Shown here: positions 34,764 to 46,399 of the stretch, piece by piece | Layout of the letters: each line of letters starts with the position of its first letter | Numbering within the stretch: position 1 is the stretch's first letter | Assembly (NCBI GenBank): GCA_050084985.1 | Contig: JBITNC010000001.1 | Coordinates: 61,380,001 to 61,444,000, forward strand | Reading direction: 5' to 3' | DNA from: Nageia nagi | Lineage: Eukaryota > Pinophyta | Length of the DNA stretch: 64,000 nucleotides | Program-made: the position numbers and the translations under genes | The notes under the pieces: model-generated | What the model saw: the letters and a program-made list of their open reading frames with translations, nothing else | Databases searched by the model: none | What the model was told of the DNA's origin: nothing

Positions 34764-37700
34764 CATTTATAATCCATAAAACACTACAACTCTATATGGT
34801 TTCTCAAAACAAGCACTTCATAAGTCTTACCTAAGATGGACACTATGGAAATGTTATCTCAAAATAAAATTCAAACACAAAGAATAATCCTTTATCCAAT
34901 AAGATTGTCTCAAGATAGGACCATGAATGTAGAATGGAAAAGGAATCAATAATCAAAAGAGAATAAAAATCAAAAGAAAAAGAAAAAAAAATCCTTTCTT
35001 TATCTAATAATATTACCTATAACTAGGGGCATGAATGTAGAATGGAATAAGAAGTCAAAAGTACTCCAAGTACAATCAAATAATTTAGGGAACTATACCA
35101 TCTTTCAAGAAACAAGTTAATTACATTGATTAGATGTTATAGTTAAAATTAGGTACTTGAATAATTTTTTAAAAAGTATCCATAAGCTAGTTGGGGCATC
35201 TATGTCTACCCAAACACATCTTTTTTTACCATCCAAATACATCATAAGCTTGATGACCATTTATATCTTAATCAATGGGTCCTTCCTAATTCAAAAACAT
35301 GTTATCTATAGAAGTGAATTATTTTGTAGATACCTTAGTGTGGCTTCAAATAAAAAATAATCAAATAACCTTTTTACATAATCAAATTTTAAGAATAGAA
35401 TGTAAGTCACTTGGTGCATGCATATGTGGGGAATTGTTGTAACTTCATCCCTCTTTTATGGCTTATCACTAGGCTTAAATCATCCTTCTTCATCATTTCA
35501 ACATATTTCAAAATATATCTTCCTGATGATGACACACCTCATCCTTATGAGATATAATACATCAAGTTTTTTAGTTCATTGATATACATTATGATTTTTA
35601 GGGGATATTATTTGAAATAATGATGATAACTTTGAAATTTTTGGATTCCATCCTCTTTCTCTCTCTTCATTAGCTTCTTATATCATTTCACCTACCACAA
35701 AGCTTAATTCCTAACTATTCATTTAATTGGCATCTTTTGAAAATATTGATTGCATTAGGTGTAGCTCATTCTTCACATGCTATGGGTGGAAGTGGCCCCC
35801 AAACATTCACAAACATGTTTGGTTTTCCTTATTACATCATTTTGCCATCTATAATCCACAAAATTCATTCTCAAAAATAAAAATGTGATCTATAAAAAAT
35901 TTAAGTTATGTTATTAATAATTTAATCGAATACAAATTATGTAATTTAAATTTTAGTTTTCAATTATTCTAGAAATATAATGTTGGAATTTCTAAAAATT
36001 ACAATAATGGACCACTAGTGATCCTTTTTATATAGAATTGATTAGTAAATTAAGTGTGAAAATGTATAATAATTAGAGTGAAGCACTAAAAATATTTAAA
36101 TTAATAATCGCATAAAATATCATAGATAAATTTATATTCATTTTAAAAAAATAGAAATTCATCTAGTATAATATTTCTTCTTTATTATGGGAATTAGATA
36201 TTCTTATAAGTTATAATAATATGGACATGATACTACCAAAAAATAATAAAATTCCTTCTTCAACTTGGCAATATCCTTAAATTAAATTAGAGCTAAATCT
36301 TTAATTTTCAATAATATGCTTTAGTAATCTTATAAAATCATAAAATACCTTTAAATACCCTTGAATAACCCTAAAATGAAGCATCCTTTAGGAATATATG
36401 GAAGAGAAGAATATTTCAACTACCAAAATGGCTCTTGATGGTTCAACTTTTAAGAAAATTACCATGGAAAATGGATCGTTGATGGTCCAAATATGATAAG
36501 AAATGGATCATTTATAGTCTACTCTTACACTACCATGTCACCAAACTACATGGGTATGTTTATTTTCAATTATGAATACTAATGGTGAAAATCTCCACTC
36601 CGAAATTAAATTCCAAAAATGATCCTTTTTGAATCATCCTCGCTAATGAGGAGGCTTTTTGTTCCCAAAAACTAATTTGGAATTAGTATGAGGAATAAAT
36701 ACCTAATAATGGTATTATCACTCCATTTGAATTTATTAGGCATTTACCCTTCAATCCAATCAACCAAATTTTTTGTTGAGGACTTCTTGTTGTGGGAACC
36801 TTCTTTTGAAAAATTAATTTTTATTGCAATGCATTCATGGTGTGATGAACTAAATATTCAATTGATGAAAAAACATGATCATTCCCTTTATGTTTTCTTT
36901 AGTCACTATGAATGGCTCAAATAATTTCTATTCTCCACATTCACAAGTGAATGAATATTCATGTAAGTAAATCCAACGTAAATGCATTCCACAAATTTGA
37001 TCCATAAATAATTAGTTTCTATTGATCAATATAATGTAACCTTAAGGTTTTGATCTAGTATAGTTCTCCATTGCCTAAATAGTAGAGTCCTTGAAAGAGC
37101 ATAAGGTGGTGGAACAATGTCTCATGGGGTTTACTACTTAATCTTTGGGTTATAGGCTGGTTCTTATCTATAAAAAAGGTCAAAGTAATTATAAAGAGAT
37201 AAAAAAGGTAAAGAGTAACAGAAAAAGATTGAAAACTAAGATACTAAAAATAGAATAAAACTAATCATCTTGGCATCATTGTACAAGTAGTAATCCATTA
37301 CCAAGACTAAGAATAGAACAACTACCTTACCCTTGGGATCTTGCAATTGGAATACACAGTCGCAACTTAAGACATTGCTTCATACATAATGTTACAAAAA
37401 AAATAATAGCCACAAATTGCATAGGGTAAAGTATCATTATTTTTTATTATCATATATAAGAACACTTCTCACATTAGTTAACTTTGCTAAAATGTCTGAC
37501 ACTTGGAGCTCTTATAGTCCACTATTTATAATGTTATATTTACAAAAGAGTGGTTGTCCACCATTAATAATTACAACTAACTTTTTAACTAAGAACAATA
37601 CAAAATTAAATATTTGTAACATGTACAAAATAATTTACAATTGTTACTGATTATACAGCATGGTCCTAATTTAGCATCAAGGCTTGAGGATGCATAGCCT

Positions 37701-38949
37701 TTAATCTTCATACTAGTTTACCCGTAATCCATCACTTTTTATCTTTGACTATGGTGAATTTTTTATTGATCCTTCACTTGTGAGGTATGATTCAACATAT
37801 TTATAGGTTAAATCAATCTATCTCTGCATTTGGTGACAACCTAACTCTCTACACCCATTAGATATCTCTATTTTAAAGCTTCAAGGTATAACCATTATAA
37901 GGGTGAAGGAAGATGTACCATTCAAATATGAGAGAGAACTACTTATACCATGTGAAAATGAGTTGTATTCAACATGTTGGTAGAGTCTTGAAGGTCATAC
38001 ACTCTTGATTGAGTGGACCTAGGTGTTCCTCTCTTCTTATTATGCTTACCTCCCCTAGTGGATTTTTTAACACATCAACGGTATTGTGGAACCTAACATG
38101 TTCATTGCCCATCAATTTTTCCAAAAGGGTATGACATAATTGCTCAAAATTGGTAGGGTTTGTTAAATATGAAGTTATGAATAACTCCTACCATGAAGAA
38201 CCATTAGGACTACCCACCAACTAAGTTATCTAGAACCCATTGATTTCCCTTTGGAAAGTATGATGTCACCTTTGAATTTTCATGAGCCTTATTAAACTTG
38301 ACTCTAACTATAATGCTCATTATATGACTTCACCAAAACTAATAACTATGTATAAAAGCACCTATAAATAACCCATGGATTATATAAGATTGAAAACTAA
38401 GTAACAAGATATGGTATAAGACCTAGAGTTGAATTCAAGTGTACAAATAGACTATATACAATAACATCTAAAAACAAGTCACGAAAAAGAATTAGCCAAT
38501 TTTAGAAGACTAACACTCTTCAACTCATAGAATATACAAATATTCTGGATATGAATCACAAAATTATGTACAAACAACATCCACCTTATAACAAAATGGT
38601 AGCTTAAGCTAACCTTCTACTAACTAATACTTGATAACTTAAATATAGCCTAGAAATATTTGACACAAGACTAAGTATAAGAATTATAAGAAAAAGACTA
38701 ATTATATTTACAATTCACACCTAAAATCAATCTTTGTACAATAATTATATTTGAGAGGGAAAATAGAATAAGAAGTGGGAATTATAGAAGGGTATTTTAG
38801 TGAGAATAAAAAATAGATGAATTATGGAATGAAATAATAATAAATTGAAAGAATATTACCCCTTTCATAACATGATTAGTAATAATAATAGTATTTTGGT
38901 GACTCTTGGTATTTTATCTTTCGAAATAATAGAACCCTTATTGGCCACT
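34764..38949. other. AT-rich interval without recognisable gene
   Basis: About 4.2 kb between element B and the E-associated region. I found no LTR ends, PBS, tRNA or conserved domain. The longest open stretches (for example 36688-36924, 78 codons, and 37417-37650, 77 codons, both plus) have ordinary AT-rich composition and no recognisable motif. A GGACCACTAGTGATCC palindrome lies at 36009-36024 and GGATCGTTGATGGTCC at 36474-36489. Both resemble the Tat-associated motif, so part of this may be old Tat debris. Confidence 0.4.
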
Positions 38950-41900
38950 TCCACTTGGCTACTCAGTTGTGTCTTTTGGTGGAGCCTCTGGTGGTGGAAT
39001 CAGGTCTAAAGGAATCAAAGACTAAAGTTTCTTATATAGATCTTTGAGATCTTGATTGTCTACCTATGATAAAATGGGGCATACTTGGAATTTTAAAATA
39101 TTTTCTATAAATCCCATTAACATAGTTTCCATTCTTCTAGATGCAAAAATCTTGATACTACTTCTTAAGCTAGGTCATTGATTTCTTGCAAATCTAAGAG
39201 TTGTTTCTCTAAAAAATATTGATCCAAAAGTTATTTAGTATTCACCACCCATCAATTGGCACTACTTTGTACATATGAGTCATCCCATAATTTTGGATCC
39301 CTTAATTGAATTAAAGAATGAAAATACTAATTTACAAAACTTACTTCTACTTTAAAATGAGTTTTCTCCAAGTCTAGGTAAAACATTAAATCTTGTAGAT
39401 CACAAATATCTTTTATTCTTCTCAATAGTGTTTGTATCAGCCTTGGAGTTATAGTGGCCATATCATTTTTTGTTAATGCCCGAAGCCAATATTTCATTCT
39501 TTTAATCCTTCATCTTGGGATTATTAAGGCCAATTTGTGGAGTTTAATCTAAGCACTAAATTGTTGGATAGCTTGTTTTGCTTGATTTTTCAAGTAATAT
39601 GACTAGGAAATGCTAACCAATCTCTCTCTAACCTAGTATAACAAAATATTTCTAAAATTATTAATTATATCTAGCAACTTTATTTTATCATCATTCAAAA
39701 ATTTGTTGGCTACTAGACTTTTCTTTAGCTCTTCCTCCATTTTGGAAGCCTTTTGTCTATCTATTATGCTAGACTATGTCTTGAGCTCTTCAATCTATTT
39801 CTTCATTTTCTCCAACTCTACTTTGGCATCCTGTAGGCTCTTCTCATGTTCATATTTCTATTTGGCCAATTTTTGGATTAATTGATTATTTTGGTTTTGC
39901 AATCCTACTATCATTTTATCTTTTTAGGAGCAATCTCCTTTGAACTACTCTAACTTTTATTCAATTTCTCTATTTTATTCTCCATGGATTGGAGACTCTT
40001 TCCTACAACTAGGGAAGTATTAATGAAAAATCTATATTAACCTATTATTGGTGCACTATACATATGTACATTTATAATAGTTGTAGGGGTTGTATCTAAT
40101 TATCCCTCTTTATAGGGCATTTTTGCAATTTTGATAACCCCCATATCTATAACTTTACTCAATAATGTCTCCTTGTCCACTGGGAGTGAAGGGGATTTAT
40201 TAATGAATGTTTCCCAATCAATGGGCTCTACTACTTTAGTAAATAAAATTCTCTTTATTTCATCACCTGAGGTGGTATAATAAGGAATCAAAGAATGTTT
40301 AGAAATACATGCCCTTGAGTTTAATGTAAGAGTCTCTAGGACAAACATCTCTTTTGTTATTTCTATAGTGTGTCCTTCCTATGTTTCTTCTCCTTCTTCT
40401 TCAATAGCTGCATATTTCTATGGTGCTTTATCTTTTGGTATGGAGTCCTTTTTATTTGGATCATCATCATCATCTACATCTCCACCCACTTCTTCTTTTG
40501 TTGATATTGTTCCACCCATTCCAAGTACATTTTCTCCCCCTTGTTACAATTCATCCTCTAGGTAATCTTATGCATCTTGATACATAATCATATCTATGCT
40601 TTGGGGTTTTTGTATTTCATCATCTAAGAGTCTCTTATCTCCTATGCTTGCCTCTAGCTATTCATTTTGTACTAACAAACATGGGACTAGACTTTGTTGG
40701 GTGACAAGTGGTTTCTCTACAAGCTATTTTTTCTCTAGGGCTTATTGTTCTTTGGCTAGCTCCTTAATTACTAACTTGATTCTTTTTTTACATTTTAGGG
40801 GAAGATTCCCTAGGATTATCTAGTCATTGTTACTTGTATCTACTTTGTATTTTTATATGGTTATTGTAAGCTAGATCCTACTTCAAGTTTTCTTTTCTTT
40901 GGATCTTTTTGCACCTCTGCCCACTGCACTACTCAATATTCCTCCCCTAATGTTCTTCTTTAATAAGTTTTGGGCAAGGGTTACCCCTTTTCTCATTGTG
41001 GGTATTTTGCATACTCAATAAGCCAATATTGGCCATATTTGAATTCACCAAAAAGCTTATTTTCAACATGTATTTCTTTGGCGGTGTATTCAAATATAAA
41101 TTTAGTAAAATATTATATTTTGTCAAGGCCCCAACCCAACTCATCTCACAACTAGTAAATGACCTTCGAGGTCAAGTCAATTCCTTATCTTCTAATTTCC
41201 CAAATATTGTACTTTATTAGCCCGTCTAAGGCCATCCATGCCTTATCCAAAATCTTGAATTCCAACTCTAAGGATACTTCAGCTTCTTGCTTAGTTTGGT
41301 TCATAAAAAAATCAATATGGGGTTAAACTTCATGATTAAAAGTCAAGAATTTTTTATTTTCATTTATAAATTTTGTACATTCCCCTAAGGGGTCATACAT
41401 CCAATCACCTTATGTCTTCTCTAACTTAAAATTATGTACAATAAAATTAGAAAATTCTTCTTTACAATCTACCTCTATCAAAGTAAAACTAACCATGATA
41501 GCTAGTATTTATATTATGGGCTTAAAATTACCATATGACCCATATTTGGTCTCTATAGCACTCATTTTTCTACCCATATCTAAAGAATACAATTTCTTGG
41601 TAATAAATTTCAATAACAAAAATGGGACTTCAAAATATCCATACCTCAAAATGACTATCCTATTTTTCAGGAAATACCAATCTCCAATTTTATTATCACC
41701 TTGTAGCTCCTTCTGAATAGTCTGGTGTAATCTATGTACATTTCTCCCTATGAGAATCTTGATGGTTTTGGAAAAACATTTCCATGAATTCATAATAAGA
41801 GACATGAACCTTGGTGAGTATCGACACTCTCCATATCAATTATTGTAGGAGACATAGAAGCAATTTCCAATACTAAGGATAACCCTTTATCAACCAAAAT

Positions 41901-42790
41901 TATAGATTTTGGTGGACAATGAGCCACCATAGATAAGAAGAATATTTGAAATATCCTTTCTTAATATTAAATAGATTCTTTCTAATTTTATTTGACAAAA
42001 AGGTCACAAAATCATAACAAACTAACCTTTTGGAAATGTTGTAATCCATTCTCACCATGGCTTCATTAGCTTCAATTTGGGTGACATGCTTAAGAATTAT
42101 TGCCAAAGCTTGAAGGACATACCTATCCTGAGTTTTCTCAAATGATGCAATGTCATAACTCTAAAGGAGCTTGGTGGTGTTCCTATCATATCTCTCATTG
42201 ATACAGTTAATCATCTCATCTCCATTTTGATAAAAGTCTTGATTTTCCTTCTTCAAATCAATTTGCTTCTTAACATGGAAGCTCCAATCAGTTAGGATTG
42301 CAAATACATTAATAATGGCCTCAAGAGAGTAATCTAAGAAGGTATCTAGAAAATAATATGACTCTCCTTTGACCTTCTTATGCTCCTTGTACATGCTTAT
42401 GATATAAACTTGTAGGCTATACCTAAATGAAATAGTAGTAAGTAGATCTAGGAAGGTGAAAGACTCATATGGCACAAAATATACCAATCCCTAGTTAAGC
42501 ATTACATTATTTCAAGATAAGGAGGTCTTCATTTTACCCTTCCTTTACACTTTAAGTTTCTTATGTTGCAACAATGACCATTCTATAATTGAGCACTAGG
42601 TATCCATGTGATTCAGCACTCCCCTCTCAGTCCAGTTTATTCTAGGGGCATTCTCCAAATACTCTTCATGTATCTTAGTTAGTTCTTCAATCTCTCTCCT
42701 CAAAACCACCATATTCTACTCTAGTTTAGCCATTATATTTAACAATTTCTTTACATGATTGGTAAACATGAAACTTGTAACTCAATTGTG
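38950..42790 (-). pseudogene. Long decayed unknown ORF downstream of element E pol
   Basis: On the minus strand a protein-like frame can be followed with interruptions for about 3.8 kb. It starts with coiled-coil-like sequence (VVLRREIEELTKIHEEYLEN, about 42640-42700). Then come 42161-42487 (VYFVPYESFTFLDLLTTISF and a KKVKGESYYFLDTFLDYSLE block), 41900-42106 and 41509-41805. An acidic stretch DDDDDPNKKDS lies near 40480, and 40100-40348 follows. A second coiled-coil-like part with KMEEELKKSLVANKF lies near 39700-39740. A proline-rich end reads IPPPEAPPKDTTE near 38970-39000. I recognise no family. It lies downstream of E integrase in the same direction, so may be an extra ORF of E; the gap prevents proof. 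Confidence 0.5.
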
Positions 42791-43314
42791 TCATAAATAG
42801 AACTACCTAAACTCTATCTAAACCTAACATTAAAGATATGAAGATAGCAAGGTTTTGTAAGTGCTCAAAAATTTGGGCTCTCAAATTCACTAAGTGAGGA
42901 ATGATAAACTTATGGCTTTGTTTTATTTTCATAAGACTTCTGAAATTTGCTTATTAATGTTCATTAATGCATTAGTAATTTTGGGTCTTGCATGGAGTAC
43001 TATGTCAAACCTAATAGGTAGGATGATATTAAATTCAATTGCATTAAATTTAAATTGAAAGGTAAGGATTGGTTGGTGGTTTTCTCACAAAAATCTAGCT
43101 TTTAAATGTTGATCTTTTGATAAGATAGCTTGCATTTGCTTGTCTTAACATCCACCATGCCTAGTTAATACAATCATTAATCACTATCTAACTCCTAGGG
43201 AATCATAGCTATGGTAAACATAACATAAATATACATAATTATTTTTTGAAAGAAATAAATAATTAACAAATAATACTATTTACTATACAAGTTGGTGGGT
43301 GTTATGTAATCACC
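42791..43314. other. Spacer before the assembly gap
   Basis: AT-rich sequence with no reading frame or repeat that I recognise. Confidence 0.4.
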
Positions 43315-43414
43315 NNNNNNNNNNNNNNNNNNNNNNNNNNNNNNNNNNNNNNNNNNNNNNNNNNNNNNNNNNNNNNNNNNNNNNNNNNNNNNNNNNNNNN
43401 NNNNNNNNNNNNNN
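43315..43414. other. Assembly gap (100 N)
   Basis: Exactly 100 N, the usual placeholder for a gap of unknown size. It interrupts the sequence just after the integrase end of element E. Confidence 0.99.
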
Positions 43415-43429
43415 TGACTTGGGAAGACT

Positions 43430-44350
43430 TCTTTTTATCGAACCATTTTTTGATAATTTTTAACAATGCTAAAAGACTTGATAAGCTTTATTTATGTCTT
43501 CTTTTAGCTTCATTAACTGATTGAATCTAATTTGAAATAGCTCAAATTTATAATATTCTAATTCATGTAGGATCTTTAATGCAATAAACTCTAGATGAAT
43601 AGGCAACACATGTCTCTTACCATAAACTAATGCATAGATTGATGTTTTGATAATAGATTTTGATACTGATTCCATTAGCTAATAATGCATAGTATAGCTT
43701 TTTATGCCATTGCCTAGGATTCCTTCAATTATTCTCTTAATAATCTAGTTTAATTTTTTGTTCATTGACTCAGGTAACCCTTTCCCTTGCAAGGAATAAT
43801 TTGAAGAGAATAACTAGTAGATCTTGTACTTAGCAACAAACTCTATTAAATTGGCCCTGATGAATGTAGGACCATTATTTGATATAATGGTATATGAGAT
43901 GCCAAATCAAGTGATCAATCTCATAATCATTTTTATAACTACCTCTTGATCTGCATTTTTACATGGTATTACTTCTAACCACCTTATAAAGTAGTCTATT
44001 GTAGTTAGAATAAACTTGTGGCCTCATGAAGAATTCAAATTGATAACATCAATGAAGTATAAACCCCATTGCTAGAAAGGTTCTCCAACAACCATAGGTT
44101 TAAGAGGCATTACAGCTTGTCTTCTCTTTCCAACATGTCTATTGTATTTTTTACATTCCTTGGATATTTTGAATGAATCTTGAAATATAGTGGGCTAATA
44201 ATAACCCACCTACAATATTTTTGCTACTGTAGTAGGACTATTGTAGTGTCCTTTAGAGAATCCATAATAAAATTCATTTAAAATTCTTTGGACCTCATCA
44301 TGAGTTACACATATTAAAAGGTTTGATAAAAATTCTTCCTATAGAGATGA
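43430..44350 (-). pseudogene. Integrase of element E, second catalytic Asp changed
   Basis: The minus strand reads a zinc-binding N-terminus (GHYNSPTTVAKIL, then KECKKYNRHVGKR), the first catalytic Asp in LYFIDVINL, then ITTIDYFIRWLEVIP. The second catalytic position, usually SDNG, reads SNNGPTFIRANL, so Asp is replaced by Asn. The glutamate segment reads ESMNKKLN. The end (43469-43675) reads SIYALVYGKRHVLPIHLEFI. Several stops add to the loss. Confidence 0.8.
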
Positions 44351-44479
44351 TCATCAATCATTATGAATTTGAGTGCCTGCAACCTAAATCTTCTTCTCTA
44401 GAATCTATCAAAGATTTCAAGGTAGTGCCTAGTTTTAAAATATATAATATATTATTTTATCTGATCACTTTCCTCATTT

Positions 44480-44960
44480 AGATGCTTTTTATCCTCCATG
44501 ATGTAATTATGTATGTAGCTTCTACTATATTCTCATAGAGGGATATTCCTTTGATAAGCTTAGTTTTCTTGATTTCAATATCATATTCCATTATTTTTAT
44601 GATACAACAAGCTTTTTTTTCACCAAATTCCCTTTGAATAACATAATTTCTCACATACAAGTGAATGGTAAAGACTAGGATTTTATTCTAAGACACATAA
44701 TGCTTGAATTTTTTTAGACCTCTCATAATAGAGAACACTTACATTTCAATGAATGAATATTTTACCTGATGTTTATGCATTGTCTGACTATGAAAGGCAA
44801 TAGGATGCTCTTCCTTTTCATCATCTTTTTGTACTAGTATGATTGCAATGCTTTTCTCTGCTCCATAAGCATACATGATGAAATACTTTAAAAAATATGC
44901 ATTTTTTAACACTAGATCCTTTGTTATAACTTTTTTGATATCATAAAAAGCTTGCTTTCC
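44480..44960 (-). pseudogene. RNase H of element E
   Basis: The minus strand shows AEKSIAIILVQKDDEKEEHP, IAFHSQTMHKHQVKYSFIE and FSIMRGLKKFKHYVS. Then the frame 44478-44660 reads YVIQREFGEKKACCIIKIME and YDIEIKKTKLIKG. These are standard Ty3/gypsy RNase H and connection blocks. Two stops interrupt them (after SFIEM and after HYVS). Confidence 0.78.
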
Positions 44961-45062
44961 TTCATTAGACTAGTAGAATTATGCATCTTTCTTTAGCATT
45001 GTTGTGATTGAAGAAACAATATGAGAAAAATCACTAACAAAATTTATTTGACCAAGAAAAGA

Positions 45063-45660
45063 TTACAGGGCCTTCTTATTTGAAGGTAGAGGTAATGCCT
45101 CACTAGCTTTGACTCTTTTGGGATCAATTTTTAATCCTTCTTTTGAAACAATGTGGTCAAGTAGTTTTACTTGATTAACCATAAAAATAGATTTTTTTGG
45201 ATTTATAGAAATCCCAAATTGCATACATTTTTCAAACACTTTCTTGATATGGTCTAAGTGATCTTTTTTGCTCTTAAAAAATACAATAATATCATCCAAG
45301 TAGATAAGGATTATCTTATTTATTAGCTCACCAAAGGTATGGTCCATTGCTCTCTAGAAAGTAGCCCCAACATTGGAGATACCAAAAGGCATTCTTTGAA
45401 ATGTAAATGTTCCCCACTTGGTAGTAAATGAAATTTTATATTGATCTTCATCATTTACTTATATTTGATTGAATCCTAAAAATACAACAATCATTGAAAA
45501 GCAACATGCTCTAGCTACTATTTCTAGAATTTGTTCTATGGGAGGAAGAGGATAGTTGTGTTTTAGGGACACTTGATTTAGATTTATGAAATATACACAT
45601 ATCTGATTTCTCATTTTTTCCTTACTAGGACTAAATTGGCTACCCAAGAAGAATGCTTTA
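45063..45660 (-). pseudogene. Reverse transcriptase of element E
   Basis: The minus strand reads ICVYFINLNQVSLKHNYPLP and PIEQILEIVARACCFSMI (45459-45647), the fingers region. Then 45063-45347 reads GELINKIILIYLDDIIVFFK with the catalytic YLDD, followed by KCMQFGISINPKKSIFMV and VSKEGLKIDPKRVKA. The link between the two (about 45348-45458) is in a broken frame. LSFLDGFSGYNQI is decayed to FSMIVVFLGFNQI. Inactive. Confidence 0.85.
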
Positions 45661-45937
45661 TGGGATAGATAATTTGGGCATATAGGAGTTTAATCAACTC
45701 CTACTTCATAGCTTTTTCTATCCTTAAGTTAACTATTTTTTGCTTTTGTCTATATGGTTTTACTTTTGACTCAAGCTCAATGGTGTGTTGGATCATATTC
45801 TTATCATATGTATTCAGATCATCATAAGTCCAAGCAATTACCTCAATAAACTCATTGTAAATTTGAATTAGTATTTCTTTTTCTTATTCAATGCACTTGA
45901 TCTAAATTTTATGCATTTTTTAGGTTTAACTTCTAGC

Positions 45938-46360
45938 TCAACATTGTTTTCCTTTTGAATAGCCAAGATTTACTTTTTGAACATCTTTAGAATCAAACAT
46001 CCATTCAAAGGAAAGCAAACCTTTGGCTACAATATTATTTCTAAGTTGTATTACATTTGATTCTTGAAAAAAATTAGGTAGTTTTGTAACACCAAAGGTG
46101 TGACCTACTGCTTCATCTATTAAAAAATTCATAATATACTCATCAGAGTCAAATACCTAACAAAACTTTGCAATCTCAGGTAAATATGGCCTACACAAAA
46201 CTTTGACTCCATAGTTACCTCTCTTATGATGAGCAAGGTTGAAATGTGCTCCTTTTCCAGCAAGTGCATAAACAATTTTATTATACCTTCTAGGAATAGA
46301 GATAAAATTAATAGCTAAGAATGATTCCATCAAGTATTATTTTTGACTTATTTTATGACT
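45938..46360 (-). pseudogene. Element E pol, segment upstream of RT
   Basis: The minus strand reads LAINFISIPRRYNKIVYALA and LAHHKRGNYGVKVLCRPYLP. Then 45938-46132 reads FLIDEAVGHTFGVTKLPNFF. One stop is visible (after KFC). I do not see a protease active site. It is contiguous with RT downstream and cut off at its 5' end near 46360. Confidence 0.55.
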
Positions 46361-46399
46361 AGTTCAGAATCACCATAGACAATTTTATTATACCTTGTT

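Larger units (their letters stand above)
43415..46360 (-). mobile_element. Ty3/gypsy element E, pol fragment
   Basis: Partial element on the minus strand, with part of pol upstream of RT, RT, RNase H and integrase recognisable in order. No LTR, PBS or gag is found. Its 5' side meets the truncated leader of element D, head to head, near 46360-46450. Its 3' side meets the gap. The RT box and RNase H text differ from A, B and D (YLDD rather than YVDD, and no second RNase H seen), so it is a different Ty3/gypsy lineage. Confidence 0.8.

Noticed and set aside
16650-34770. Target site duplication around element B
   Set aside because: The bases outside the two LTRs (TACAG and CATTT) do not match, and shifting the ends by a few bases does not help.
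36688-36924. 78-codon plus-strand open frame
   Set aside because: No recognisable motif and no homologous copy in the window; length is within chance for AT-rich DNA.
34764-38949. Host gene or tRNA in the gap between elements
   Set aside because: No exon-like conserved protein, no cloverleaf A and B box pair that I could see; the open frames are short and AT-rich.
40368-40565. Ser-rich plus-strand open frame
   Set aside because: Opposite the acidic stretch (DDDDD) of the minus-strand unknown ORF; Ser-rich because GAT/GAA codons read as ATC/TTC on the other strand.
38950-42790. Envelope-like gene of element E
   Set aside because: No signal peptide or clear pair of membrane segments; the coiled-coil and acidic features do not support an envelope.
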